NCBI GenBank assembly: GCA_964619055.1
Contig: CAZUDB010000008.1
Location: 17,320-81,319 of the forward strand
Reading direction: 5' to 3'
Source of the DNA: CAYVUM01 sp964619055
GTDB lineage: Bacteria; Pseudomonadota; Alphaproteobacteria; Rhodospirillales; Defluviicoccaceae
Length of the DNA stretch: 64,000 nt
Below, piece by piece: positions 9,464 through 18,178 of the stretch. The translations under genes and the position numbers were made by a program. Each line of letters starts with the position of its first letter. Positions within the stretch are counted from its first letter, which is position 1. The notes under the pieces are model-generated. The model saw nothing but the letters and a program-made list of their open reading frames with translations. It did no database searches and was not told the origin of the DNA.

Positions 9464-9667
9464 GGCCTAACTCCTTGCCAAAGATGACCGGACTGGCCAC
9501 CGAGTATTACGGCGAACCGGTTGCGAAACGGTACGTTGCGTCGGCTCCCCTGCTTGCGTAGGTTGTCATCCCGCCGCGCTGAGACAAGGCTGCCCTTTTC
9601 GGCAACAAGCCCAGGACACACCTGCAAGGGCGGACAGCAAGCGGGCTATTCAAGGAGAAGAGAGCCC

Positions 9668-9955
9668 ATGAAGATCCATATGGATTTGGAGTGCACGCCG
9701 GAAGAAGCCCGCAAAATGCTCGGCTTGCCGGACGTGGAGCCGATGCAAAAGGCAATGATGACGGAGGTCGAAACCCGCATGAAGAAGGCTCTCTCCGCCA
9801 TGGAGCCCGATGCTCTATTCCGGATGTGGTTGCCGGCGGGCCTGCAAAGCCTGGAAAACTGGCAGAAATTCATTTGGTCGAATATGAGCCGGGCCATGAG
9901 CCGTGGACGGGACGGAGAGCCGCAGGAGACGAGCGACCGGGGCGAGGACAAGTGA
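9668..9955 (+). CDS. DUF6489 family small protein
   Basis: A 95-residue protein beginning MKIHMDLECTPEEARKMLGL, with PDVEPMQKAMM and a C-terminal segment LFRMWLPAGLQSLENWQKFIW. I recognise this as the alphaproteobacterial family I believe is DUF6489; no function is known. It is acidic and amphipathic, with no signal peptide. AAGGAGAAG precedes the ATG at good spacing. The stop codon overlaps the GTG start of the ferredoxin-like gene (GTGA), so the two are coupled. Confidence 0.8.
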   Translation: MKIHMDLECTPEEARKMLGLPDVEPMQKAMMTEVETRMKKALSAMEPDALFRMWLPAGLQSLENWQKFIWSNMSRAMSRGRDGEPQETSDRGEDK

Positions 9956-10329
9956 ACGAGGCTGTAACAGACAGCACCAGCCCCAAGCGGGATGACGTCG
10001 ACGAGTGGGGCTTTTACCGTCTTCACGTCTTTTGTTGTGTCAATGAACGGCCGGCCGACCATCCTCGCGGCTCCTGCTCGGCGCGTGGGTCCGTCCCGTT
10101 GCGCGAGTATATGAAGGCCCGCGCCAAGGAACTGGGCTTGCGCGGCGTGCGCATCAATGCGTCCGGTTGCCTGGACCGGTGTGAGCTGGGGCCGACCGTG
10201 GTCGTCTACCCGGAGGGCGTTTGGTATCGTTGCGAGAGCCAATCGGACGTGGACGAAATCCTGACGGAGCACGTCAAGGATGGCCGCCCCGTCGATCGCC
10301 TGCGGTTGCGAAGACGGCATCGCCGCTGA
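9952..10329 (+). CDS. Thioredoxin-like (2Fe-2S) ferredoxin domain protein
   Basis: A 125-residue protein of the COG3411 type (2Fe-2S ferredoxins with a thioredoxin fold). Four probable cluster ligands are in place: Cys29 in FCCVNERP, Cys42 in RGSCSARGS, and Cys73/Cys77 in SGCLDRCELGP. The signature PTVVVYPEGVWY follows. It probably acts as a cytosolic electron carrier; the partner is unknown. The GTG start at 9952 overlaps the upstream stop by 4 nt. Longer in-frame extensions upstream are shadows of the DUF6489 gene. It is followed after 40 bp by mnmE on the same strand. Confidence 0.88.
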   Translation: MNEAVTDSTSPKRDDVDEWGFYRLHVFCCVNERPADHPRGSCSARGSVPLREYMKARAKELGLRGVRINASGCLDRCELGPTVVVYPEGVWYRCESQSDVDEILTEHVKDGRPVDRLRLRRRHRR

Positions 10330-10369
10330 CGACCAACGCCGGCGCGCCCGCTCCACTCCGTTTCGCCCC

Positions 10370-11713
10370 ATGACCAACGACACCATCTTCGCGCTATCCT
10401 CCGGCGCCGGACCCGCCGGCATTGCCATCGTCAGGATTTCCGGTCCCGCTGCCGCCATCGCCGTGGAGCGGCTCACGGGACGTCCGCCGCCCCGGCCCCG
10501 GCACGCCACCCGTCGCCGCTTTCGCGATGCTGATGGCCTGGAGACCGATGACGGCCTCGTCCTCTGGTTTCCCGCACCGGCGAGTGTCACGGGGGAGGAC
10601 GTGGCGGAGTTTCACGTTCACGGCGGGCACGCGGTGGTCACCACCATCTGTGATGCTCTTAGTGTGCTGCCGGGCCTGCGCGCGGCCGAACCCGGGGCGT
10701 TCACCCGCCGGGCCTTCGACAACGGTAAGCTGGACCTCACGGCTGCGGAGGGCTTGGCGGACCTGATCGCCGCCGAGACGACGGCGCAGCGCCGCCAGGC
10801 TCTGCGCCAGATGGACGGAGCACTCGGCCGGCTTTATGACACGTGGCGAGACGGGCTGACCCGTGTGCTGGCCCACGTGGAAGCCGTTATTGATTTTGCC
10901 GACGAGGATCTCCCCGAAGGCATCGAAGCGGAGGTCTGCACCGCCGTGGCGGCGCTTCGCGATCACATCCGTGACCATCTCGGCGATCATGGACGCGGCG
11001 AGCGCATCCGCGATGGCGTTCGCATCGCCATTCTCGGTCCGCCCAATGCGGGCAAATCGAGCCTGCTCAACCGGCTGGCCAGGCGAGACGCCGCCATCGT
11101 TCACGCCGTTCCCGGAACGACCCGCGACATCATTGAGGTGATGCTGGATCTGGGCGGCTATCCCGTTGTCCTGGCTGACACGGCGGGTCTGCGGGAGACG
11201 GACGATCCCGTGGAGCGGGAGGGGGCTGAGCGATCCCGGCGAGCCGCCGCCGCGGCCGATGTCCGGCTCGTGGTCCTGGACGGGGCGGGCTGGCCGGCGG
11301 TCGATCCAAGCACCCGTGCGCAACTGACCAAGGATAGCCTCATCGTCATCAACAAGTCGGATCTGGTCACTCTCGACCCGGCACCGGACGTCGACGGCCA
11401 GCCAGCGCTCCCCATATCTGCGCTGACGGGCGATGGCCTGCCGGCGCTGTTCGATCAGCTGAGGGACGTCGTGGCGAGCCGCTTCGGCGCTACGGCAGAG
11501 CCGGCCTTGACCCGGGTTCGCCACCGCACGGCGTTGGAGGAGGTGGAGACAGCGCTGGAGCTGGCCTTGACGGCGGCCGAGGAGACGGGTGATCTGGAGC
11601 TGGCCGCCGAGGACCTGCGAATGGCCGTCCGCGCGCTGGGCCGGATCACCGGCCAGGTCGATGTGGAAGCGGTCTTGGACGTGGTTTTTCGGGACTTTTG
11701 CATCGGCAAGTAG
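10370..11713 (+). CDS. mnmE: tRNA uridine-5-carboxymethylaminomethyl modification GTPase MnmE
   Basis: A 447-residue GTPase that works with MnmG to install the cmnm5 group on U34 of tRNAs. The N-terminal tetrahydrofolate-binding domain begins TIFALSSGAGPAGIAIVRISG. The G domain has G1 GPPNAGKSS (223-231), G2 PGTTRD, G3 DTAG (270-273) and G4 NKSD. The C-terminal tail FCIGK carries the catalytic-end cysteine of the family. The start is the first ATG giving the canonical N-terminus; a longer in-frame extension lacks family similarity. It begins a five-gene unit with mnmG, rsmG, parA and parB. Confidence 0.97.
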   Translation: MTNDTIFALSSGAGPAGIAIVRISGPAAAIAVERLTGRPPPRPRHATRRRFRDADGLETDDGLVLWFPAPASVTGEDVAEFHVHGGHAVVTTICDALSVLPGLRAAEPGAFTRRAFDNGKLDLTAAEGLADLIAAETTAQRRQALRQMDGALGRLYDTWRDGLTRVLAHVEAVIDFADEDLPEGIEAEVCTAVAALRDHIRDHLGDHGRGERIRDGVRIAILGPPNAGKSSLLNRLARRDAAIVHAVPGTTRDIIEVMLDLGGYPVVLADTAGLRETDDPVEREGAERSRRAAAAADVRLVVLDGAGWPAVDPSTRAQLTKDSLIVINKSDLVTLDPAPDVDGQPALPISALTGDGLPALFDQLRDVVASRFGATAEPALTRVRHRTALEEVETALELALTAAEETGDLELAAEDLRMAVRALGRITGQVDVEAVLDVVFRDFCIGK

Positions 11714-11732
11714 GGAGCATCGAGGGTGGATC

Positions 11733-13685
11733 GTGGTTGACGACCGCACCAACGGCAGCGCCATCAGCAGCAGGGCGGATGTCATCGTCGTCGGCGGTGG
11801 CCATGCCGGCTGTGAGGCCGCCGCTGCGGCCGCCCGGATGGGGGCGTCGACCCTGCTCGTCACCCATCGCCTGGACACCATCGGCGAGATGTCCTGCAAC
11901 CCCGCCATCGGCGGTCTTGCCAAGGGCCAGTTGGTGCGGGAGGTCGATGCGCTGGACGGCGTTATGGGCCGGGCAATCGACCGGGCCGGCATCCAGTTCC
12001 GCATCCTCAACCGCAGCAAAGGCCCCGCCGTTCGCGGGCCCCGGGCCCAGGCCGACCGCAAGCTTTACCGCGCCGCCATGCAGGCGCTTTTGGCCGAACA
12101 GCCGGGCCTGTCCACGATCGGCGCTGCGGTGGAGGATCTGATCGTCGAGGCCGATGGACGCGCCGCCGGCATCGTCTTGGCCGATGGAATGGAAATCCGC
12201 GCCGGCGCGATCGTGATCACCACCGGCACCTTCCTTCGCGGCTTGATCCACATCGGCCCCCGCCAGATCCCGGCCGGCCGGGTGGGGGAGCCGCGCGCCG
12301 TGGGCCTCGCCGAAACGCTGCATCGCCTTGGCTTTGTGCTCGGCCGGCTCAAGACCGGCACGCCGCCGCGCCTTGATGGACGCACGATCTGTTGGCAGGG
12401 CCTGGATCTCCAGCCCGGAGACGATCCGCCAACGCCGTTCTCCTTCCTCACCGAAACCATCACGACGCCGCAAATCGCCTGCCACATCACGGCGACCACT
12501 CCGGCCGCCCACGCCCTCATTCGCGGCAACCTGGACCGTGCCCCGCTTTACAGCGGACAGATCGACAGCACCGGTCCGCGCTATTGCCCCTCCATCGAGG
12601 ACAAGGTGGTGCGTTTTGCGGACCGGGACCGCCACCAGATCTTTTTGGAGCCGGAGGGTCTTGATGACGACACCGTCTATCCCAACGGGATCTCTACCTC
12701 GCTGCCGGAGGATGTGCAGGCCGCCCTGCTAAGGACCATTCCGGGCCTTGAAGAGGCCGTGATGCTGCGCCCCGGTTATGCCATCGAGTATGACTTCGTG
12801 GACCCCCGGGAACTTATGCCGTCCCTGGAAACCCGACGGCTGCCGGGACTGTTCCTGGCCGGTCAGATCAACGGCACCACGGGCTATGAGGAGGCGGCGG
12901 GGCAGGGCCTGATCGCCGGCACCAACGCCGCGTTGCGCTCATCTGGAGCGCTTGGAACGGACGGTGAGGGGGCCTTTCAACTCGACCGGGCAGAGGCCTA
13001 CATCGGCGTCATGATCGATGATCTTGTGACGCTCGGCACAACCGAGCCCTACCGGATGTTCACGTCCCGGGCTGAGTACCGCCTCAGCCTCCGTGCCGAC
13101 AATGCGGACCAGCGCCTGACGGGCCGCGGCATCGACATTGGTGTCGTTGGCGCCGAACGCCGGGCGGCCTTCACCGCCCGCTTGGATCAGCTGGAGCGGG
13201 CCCGCAACGACCTTAGCGCTTTGGTCGCGCGCGCGCAGCAGTTGGAAGTGTTGGGAGTTCGCGTGGCCGACGGCCGCCGCCGCTCGGCGCTCGACCTGCT
13301 TGGCCATCCCGATGTGGACTTCCAGGGCTTGTGCCGGGCTTGGCCGGAGTTATCTGCCGTCGGGCCCGCCATTGCAGAGCAGCTGGAGAACGATGCTCGT
13401 TATGTCGGCTATCTCGATCGCCAGGAGGCGGACATCCGCGCCTTCCGCCGGGACGAAGCGCTGAGACTGCCACCGGACCTGGATTATGGCGCCATCGCCG
13501 GCCTCTCGACGGAGATCCGGACCAAGTTGGCCCAGTCGCGGCCGGCCACGTTGGGAGCGGCAGCGCGCATCTCCGGGGTGACGCCGGCGGCGTTGACCAT
13601 CCTTTTGCGCTGGATTCGCGACCCTTGCAATCCTTGTGTGAAATCTCAATCCCATGATATTAATGAAAAAAAAGAGGCTATTTAG
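11733..13685 (+). CDS. mnmG: tRNA uridine-5-carboxymethylaminomethyl modification enzyme MnmG (GidA)
   Basis: An FAD-dependent partner of MnmE, about 650 residues. The N-terminal dinucleotide motif VVGGGHAGCEAA binds FAD, followed by CNPAIGGLAKGQLVREVDALDG. The second signature GQINGTTGYEEAAGQG is also present. The start is taken as the GTG at 11733, 19 nt after mnmE; no ATG gives a better N-terminus. The normal core ends near SGVTPAALTILLRWI. After that there are about 20 extra residues (CNPC, then a lysine-rich end), encoded by DNA that turns sharply AT-rich as it approaches the parS palindrome 4 bp downstream. This tail may reflect loss of the original stop codon. Confidence 0.95.
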   Translation: MVDDRTNGSAISSRADVIVVGGGHAGCEAAAAAARMGASTLLVTHRLDTIGEMSCNPAIGGLAKGQLVREVDALDGVMGRAIDRAGIQFRILNRSKGPAVRGPRAQADRKLYRAAMQALLAEQPGLSTIGAAVEDLIVEADGRAAGIVLADGMEIRAGAIVITTGTFLRGLIHIGPRQIPAGRVGEPRAVGLAETLHRLGFVLGRLKTGTPPRLDGRTICWQGLDLQPGDDPPTPFSFLTETITTPQIACHITATTPAAHALIRGNLDRAPLYSGQIDSTGPRYCPSIEDKVVRFADRDRHQIFLEPEGLDDDTVYPNGISTSLPEDVQAALLRTIPGLEEAVMLRPGYAIEYDFVDPRELMPSLETRRLPGLFLAGQINGTTGYEEAAGQGLIAGTNAALRSSGALGTDGEGAFQLDRAEAYIGVMIDDLVTLGTTEPYRMFTSRAEYRLSLRADNADQRLTGRGIDIGVVGAERRAAFTARLDQLERARNDLSALVARAQQLEVLGVRVADGRRRSALDLLGHPDVDFQGLCRAWPELSAVGPAIAEQLENDARYVGYLDRQEADIRAFRRDEALRLPPDLDYGAIAGLSTEIRTKLAQSRPATLGAAARISGVTPAALTILLRWIRDPCNPCVKSQSHDINEKKEAI

Positions 13686-13689
13686 AACG

Positions 13690-13723
13690 ATTCTAAAGTG
13701 TTTCACGTGAAACACTTTAGAAT
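13690..13723. promoter_or_regulatory. parS centromere site inside a perfect 34-bp palindrome
   Basis: Positions 13699-13714 are TGTTTCACGTGAAACA, identical to the consensus parS bound by ParB. The symmetry extends perfectly to 13690-13723 (arms of 17 nt, no loop). The AT-rich outer arms can also pair locally: TTTAGAA (13681-13687) with TTCTAAA (13691-13697), and TTTAGA (13716-13721) with TCTAAA (13727-13732). It lies in the 62-bp gap between mnmG and rsmG, just upstream of parA-parB. It should load ParB; as RNA it could also fold into a hairpin affecting mnmG-rsmG read-through. Confidence 0.95.
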
Positions 13724-13747
13724 ATCTCTAAAAAACGATATAACCAT

Positions 13748-14380
13748 TTGACATCACTAACAAAAAATCAGGCATTCGGCATCCTTGGGGTCGAAAAAGC
13801 GAATTTTGACCGTCTCGAGGCCCATTTGGCGCTGCTTGAACGATGGCAACGGCGCATCAATCTGGTGGGACGCTCCACCCTCGCTGACCCCTGGCGCCGC
13901 CACGTTTTGGACTCGGCGCAACTGGTCCCGCTGATCCCAGCCGAGGCCAGAACGATCGTGGACCTGGGCAGCGGTGCCGGTTTTCCGGGGCTGGTGCTTG
14001 CCATCCTCACAGGATTGGACACCCACCTGATCGACAGCGACGCCCGCAAAGGCGCCTTTCTGCGGGAGGTGATTCGCGTGACAGGCGCGCCCGCCACCGT
14101 GGTCACCGCCCGAATCGAAGGCGTCGTCGGGCTCACGGCCGACGTGGTCACGGCGCGCGCGCTGGCGCCTTTGCCGCGATTACTGGACCTAGCAGCACCG
14201 TTATTGAGCCCGAGGGGCCAATGCCTGTTCCTTAAGGGCCGGGATGCCGCCGCCGAATTGACCGAGTCCGAAAAACGATGGATCATGCGGGTTGAGCGCG
14301 TTCCGAGCGTGTCCGACCCCTCGGGCACGGTGTTGTCGCTCCGGGATCTCCAACACCGCCATGCTGATCCGCCGTCCTAA
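13748..14380 (+). CDS. rsmG: 16S rRNA (guanine-527-N7)-methyltransferase RsmG
   Basis: A 210-residue SAM-dependent methyltransferase that modifies G527 of 16S rRNA. Seen: LLERWQRRINLVGRST, the SAM motif VDLGSGAGFPGLVLAI, SDARKGAFLREV, and VTARALAPLPRLLDLAAPLL. The length fits the family. The start is a TTG at 13748 with no clear ribosome site; no ATG or GTG is available upstream before the parS palindrome, so the start is uncertain. The 3' end overlaps parA by 20 nt. Confidence 0.93.
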   Translation: MTSLTKNQAFGILGVEKANFDRLEAHLALLERWQRRINLVGRSTLADPWRRHVLDSAQLVPLIPAEARTIVDLGSGAGFPGLVLAILTGLDTHLIDSDARKGAFLREVIRVTGAPATVVTARIEGVVGLTADVVTARALAPLPRLLDLAAPLLSPRGQCLFLKGRDAAAELTESEKRWIMRVERVPSVSDPSGTVLSLRDLQHRHADPPS

Positions 14381-15224
14381 CCCGCTCCGCGCCCCGCTCG
14401 ACCAATCGTCGGGATGCGGTGACCAGCCCGTTCGGCCGTCGCCCCGGATCATCGCTGTTGCCAACCAAAAGGGCGGTGTCGGCAAAACCACGACCACGAT
14501 CAATCTGGGAACGGCGTTGGCCGCCGCTGGCCATCGCGTCCTGATCATTGATCTGGACCCCCAGGGCAATGCCACGACCGGCTTTGGCGTCGCCACGGAC
14601 GCGCGTCGACAAAACGTCTACCACGGCTTGATTGGGGAGCGGTCGTTATCGGAGTTGGCCATCGAAAGTCTGATTCCGGGCCTTCGCATCGTCCCCTCGG
14701 GCGTGGACTTGTCGGGCGCGGAGGTGGAGTTGGTCGCGGTCGACCGGCGGGAGTTCGTCCTCAAGGATGCCCTGGCCAGCGCCACGCTCGCCGGAGTGCC
14801 CGCCGATTTCGTGTTGATCGATTGCCCGCCGTCCCTGGGCTTACTGACCGTCAATGCTCTGGTGGCCGCCGATGCGGTGTTGGTGCCCTTGCAGTGTGAG
14901 TTCTTCGCGCTCGAAGGGGTAAGCCACCTGGTCCGCACCGTGGAGCGCGTCCGCCGCGCCTTTAACCCCAAGCTCGAAATCCAGGGCATCGTGCTGACCA
15001 TGTTCGATCGGCGCAACAACCTGTCCACGTCTGTGGAGACGGACGTCCGCGCCCACTTCGGCGAAAAGGTCTATCGGACCGTGATCCCGCGCAATGTGCG
15101 CGTGTCCGAGGCTCCGTCCTTCGGCCGCCCGGTATTGGTGTATGACGTCCAGTGTGCCGGCTCGGTCGCCTACGTTCACCTGGCCGGTGAGATGCTGCGC
15201 CGCGAACGCCGGGCGGTGGCTTAA
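14361..15224 (+). CDS. parA: Chromosome partitioning ATPase ParA
   Basis: A 287-residue Walker ATPase. The deviant Walker A motif KGGVGKTT is at 37-44, the DLDPQGNATTG segment follows, and Walker B is in FVLIDCPPSLGLLTVNAL. It forms an ATP-dependent gradient on the nucleoid that moves ParB-parS complexes to segregate replication origins. The N-terminus carries about 28 residues before the core, which is slightly long. The ATG at 14361 lies inside the end of rsmG, and the stop abuts the ATG of parB directly. It is chromosomal type because it is linked to mnmG/rsmG and a consensus parS. Confidence 0.97.
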   Translation: MLIRRPNPLRAPLDQSSGCGDQPVRPSPRIIAVANQKGGVGKTTTTINLGTALAAAGHRVLIIDLDPQGNATTGFGVATDARRQNVYHGLIGERSLSELAIESLIPGLRIVPSGVDLSGAEVELVAVDRREFVLKDALASATLAGVPADFVLIDCPPSLGLLTVNALVAADAVLVPLQCEFFALEGVSHLVRTVERVRRAFNPKLEIQGIVLTMFDRRNNLSTSVETDVRAHFGEKVYRTVIPRNVRVSEAPSFGRPVLVYDVQCAGSVAYVHLAGEMLRRERRAVA

Positions 15225-16139
15225 ATGGGCGCCCCGGCGCGCCGTGGTGGCCTCGGCCGTGGCTTGTCCGCCCTGTTGGGGGAGGAGGCCGCCGGCGTTG
15301 AGGCTGGTGAGGGCGCCACCGACGCGATCACCCGTGCCGATCATACGGTTCCACTTTCGGCCTTGCGCGCTGGCCGGTTCCAGCCGCGCCGCCGCATGGG
15401 CGAGGCGGAGCTGGAGGAGTTGGCTGCGTCCATTACAGATAAGGGCATTCTGCAGCCGATCCTGGTTCGCCCCGATGCCGAAAACCCGGCTCGCTATGAG
15501 ATTGTCGCCGGCGAGCGGCGGTGGCGAGCGGCGCAGAAGGCCGGCCTCACCGAAGTTCCCGTGCTGGTCCGCGAGCTCTCCGACCTGGAGGCCATGGAGG
15601 TGGGCCTGGTCGAGAACCTTCAGCGCCAGGACCTCTCACCCTTGGAGGAGGCCGAGGGCTACCACCGCCTCATGCAGGAGTTTCGGCGCAGCCAGGAGGA
15701 TCTGGCCCGGGTTATTGGCCGCAGCCGGGCCCATATCGCCAACACCATTCGGCTATTGACCTTGCCGCCGCCGGTTCGGGAGCTGGTGGACTCCGGCGAG
15801 CTGTCCGCGGGGCACGCCCGCGCACTCACCGGCAGTCGCAATCCCCTGAAAATCGCCAAAGCCGCCATCAAGAAAAGCCTGAATGTCCGCCAGACCGAAA
15901 AGCTGGTGAATCAGGAGGTGGTCAAAACCGCCGACGCCTTGGCGGCCCCCATCACCAAGCTCAAGACCGACCCCAACACGGCGGCTCTCGAACGGGACCT
16001 GACCTATCGGCTTGGGATGACGGTGAAGATCAGCGGCGGCGCCAAAGGCGGCACCGTCCGCATTCACTACCGCTCCTTGGATGAGCTGGACGAACTCCTG
16101 GCCCGCCTCGCCGGCGGCAGCGCGGCCGGCGACATCTAA
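15225..16139 (+). CDS. parB: Chromosome partitioning protein ParB (CTPase, parS-binding)
   Basis: A 304-residue ParB. The N-terminus has the ParA-stimulating stretch RRGGLGRGLSALLGEE. The CTP-binding domain has FQPRRRMGEAELEELAASI and GERRWRAAQKAGL. The helix-turn-helix domain follows (SQEDLARVIGRSRAHIANTIRLL). The C-terminal dimerisation part ends with the strand GTVRIHYRSLDELDELLARL. It binds the parS site 1.5 kb upstream and spreads as a CTP-dependent clamp. The start codon immediately follows the parA stop. Confidence 0.97.
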   Translation: MGAPARRGGLGRGLSALLGEEAAGVEAGEGATDAITRADHTVPLSALRAGRFQPRRRMGEAELEELAASITDKGILQPILVRPDAENPARYEIVAGERRWRAAQKAGLTEVPVLVRELSDLEAMEVGLVENLQRQDLSPLEEAEGYHRLMQEFRRSQEDLARVIGRSRAHIANTIRLLTLPPPVRELVDSGELSAGHARALTGSRNPLKIAKAAIKKSLNVRQTEKLVNQEVVKTADALAAPITKLKTDPNTAALERDLTYRLGMTVKISGGAKGGTVRIHYRSLDELDELLARLAGGSAAGDI

Positions 16140-16196
16140 ACTGCTGCGATGCCCGGTTATGGCAGGCACCTTCCCGGATAGGCATTTGGGGGCAGG

Positions 16197-16973
16197 CTAT
16201 CGCTCGGCCTTGTCCAGGTCCTCGCGACGGTCGCCGCCGAGATGGGCGGCAAGGAAGGCTTCGTCCGTTGGCAGTTCGACGTGGATGGTTGACGTGTCGT
16301 CGACGGCTAGATGGCCTTCAGTCAATTCCAAGGCTCGGACATGGCCGCCGGCGGTGTGATCGCGGGTCAGGAAATGCAGGTGGTAGCCCGGAACATTCAG
16401 GCCCTGGGCAAAATCTGGAAAGCGGAAACCCGCGAGCGTGCCGTCGACGTCGGTCAGATCGAACTCGGTTTGGTTCGCTGCGACGTGGAGGAGCGACGGA
16501 TAGGGCTTGGCCTGGCGCTCTACGACTCGCGTGGACACGCTCTTGAACATGCCATCGACACGGATGGCGTAAAACAGGTTGGCGCTGGGAGCTGCGGCGT
16601 CGATGTGAGCCTCAAGGGCTGAGAGATCCATCGGGCCAGCCAAGGTCTCCTCGTGTGTGGCCTGGAAGAACAGGACGGTGGCGAAGGGGAACTTCTGGTC
16701 GTCGGAAACGGCATCGACGCGGCCATCGGACTTGACCTGCCAGAAGGCGCCGTCGAAGGCCACCATCTCACCATCGAGCGCGTTGAAGGTGCCAAGACCG
16801 AAATCGCCGTGTCGGCGCAGTTCGCCATAGGTCATGTCACCGTCGAGCACGCCTTCGAGGAGGGCGTTGACGGTGGACGCCTGATAGATCTCGTGCAGCG
16901 GCCGATCTGGGGCTTGCCGGCGCTGTTGGTGGAGCGCGTGAAACGCCCGCAGGAACCGCTTCTCCCAGAGCAT
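16197..16973 (-). CDS. budA: Alpha-acetolactate decarboxylase
   Basis: A 258-residue cytosolic enzyme converting (S)-2-acetolactate to (R)-acetoin. It begins with the typical IYQASTVNALLEGVLDGDMTYGELRRHGDFGLGTF. The metal-binding histidine cluster is intact: GYHLHFLTRDHTAGGHV near the C-terminus. The ATG at 16973 gives the normal family N-terminus; a longer extension to 17042 is unlikely. No acetolactate synthase or butanediol dehydrogenase gene is adjacent, so it is an orphan of the acetoin pathway. It lies tail-to-tail with parB and downstream of holA on the same strand, splitting a neighbourhood that is normally parB-holA. Confidence 0.9.
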   Translation of the reverse strand: MLWEKRFLRAFHALHQQRRQAPDRPLHEIYQASTVNALLEGVLDGDMTYGELRRHGDFGLGTFNALDGEMVAFDGAFWQVKSDGRVDAVSDDQKFPFATVLFFQATHEETLAGPMDLSALEAHIDAAAPSANLFYAIRVDGMFKSVSTRVVERQAKPYPSLLHVAANQTEFDLTDVDGTLAGFRFPDFAQGLNVPGYHLHFLTRDHTAGGHVRALELTEGHLAVDDTSTIHVELPTDEAFLAAHLGGDRREDLDKAER

Positions 16974-17146
16974 CGTCTTTATCCCGCTTCCGTGACCGCG
17001 GGATGATCCGGCGTGCTTTGGAGCCGTTCTCCCGTTCCACAACTAAAGTGGGAACGAGCGCGGGAGACGTCGACGGCCACGGAGTTCGGAACGACCATCG
17101 CCTGCCGCGCCGGCTTCTTAGAAACCTGGCCTTCTTCGGGTTCGAT

Positions 17147-18169
17147 TTAGCGGGCGCGACGGGCGGATTGCGCGAGCGCCAGCAACGCGCGGGCGCAAAT
17201 CGTGTTGGCTGGCAGCCCCGTTGTCTTGCAATCCAACTCCGCGTCCAAGACCAGCGTTAGCGCCTGGCTCAGCCGCTGCTCCGGCCAGACTTGGAGCTGA
17301 CGCCGAAAGGCGACCTTGGCTTTGAAGAACACCGGTGGCCGCAAGCCCGCCATGGCGGCGTCTGCGGTGTTGCCCGCGCCGATACGGCTCTGGACCGCGA
17401 GCAGGCGGTTCAGATGGCGTTGCAGGGCGCGCAGGATGGCGATGGGGGAGATTCCCTCGCCGTACGCGCGTCGCACGGCGGTGTCCAATGCCGCCGTGTC
17501 GCCGCCGCAGGTTGCCATGGTCACGGCATCAATCGAGGCGGCGGCACTGTCCCCAACGCAGGCCTCCACATCCGCCAGCGTGATCCGCCGATTCTCCCCG
17601 GCATAAACGATGAGCTTGTCCAGCTCGCTTCGGATGACTCCGCGATCGCCGCCGAAACACCCCTCCAGGAAGCTCTGTGCGTCGGCCTCGACCGCCAAGC
17701 CGGCGGCCGACAGGTGCTCCGCAATCACCCGCCCCAGATCGGCACCTTCATCGACGTAGCATGCGATGGCGACGGCGTCCTTGGCCTTTTCCATCAGCAC
17801 ACGGAGCGACGAGCGCTTGGCCAAGTCGCCGGCCTCCAACACAACGAAGCCGTCGCCGACGCTCTCCAGCCAGGACGCCACGGCGGGCGTGACGGCATCG
17901 CTGAGCCCGCGCACCCGCACCACTCGCCGCGTCGACGAAAACGCAATGGCCGCCGCCTCGTCGGCGAGCCGCGCGGGGTCACCGCGCAGTGCGCTGCCGT
18001 CGAGCTCCACATAGGCAAACGGATCGGACGCATCACCGCCGGCCGCCGTGATCGCGACCGCGCCACGTTCGCGGATCAACCCCAGATCTGGCCCGTACAG
18101 AAGCACCCCACGGACGTCCGGTGTGGGCTTGCGGAGAAACGCTTCGGCTTTTGCGTCTTTGAGGATCAT
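17147..18169 (-). CDS. holA: DNA polymerase III delta subunit
   Basis: A 340-residue clamp-loader subunit that opens the beta sliding clamp. It begins MILKDAKAEAFLRKPTPDVRG with VLLYGPDLGLIRERG, the delta-family N-terminus. Other features are EGCFGGDRGVIRSELDKLIVYAG in the middle and a C-terminal collar region (AILRALQRHLNRLLAVQ, PPVFFKAKVAFRRQLQVW). Delta lacks a functional Walker site, as here. It lies 9 bp downstream of lptE in the leuS-lptE-holA unit. Confidence 0.93.
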   Translation of the reverse strand: MILKDAKAEAFLRKPTPDVRGVLLYGPDLGLIRERGAVAITAAGGDASDPFAYVELDGSALRGDPARLADEAAAIAFSSTRRVVRVRGLSDAVTPAVASWLESVGDGFVVLEAGDLAKRSSLRVLMEKAKDAVAIACYVDEGADLGRVIAEHLSAAGLAVEADAQSFLEGCFGGDRGVIRSELDKLIVYAGENRRITLADVEACVGDSAAASIDAVTMATCGGDTAALDTAVRRAYGEGISPIAILRALQRHLNRLLAVQSRIGAGNTADAAMAGLRPPVFFKAKVAFRRQLQVWPEQRLSQALTLVLDAELDCKTTGLPANTICARALLALAQSARRAR

Positions 18170-18178
18170 CCGCCAGGA

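Noticed and set aside
10394..12061. Long minus-strand open frame across mnmE and mnmG
   Set aside because: Shadow of two conserved genes; no start context or recognisable domain.
13620..13750. Possible replication origin in the AT-rich segment next to parS and mnmG
   Set aside because: No DnaA-box cluster (TTATNCACA-like) is visible, and the AT-rich stretch is short and explained by the palindrome.
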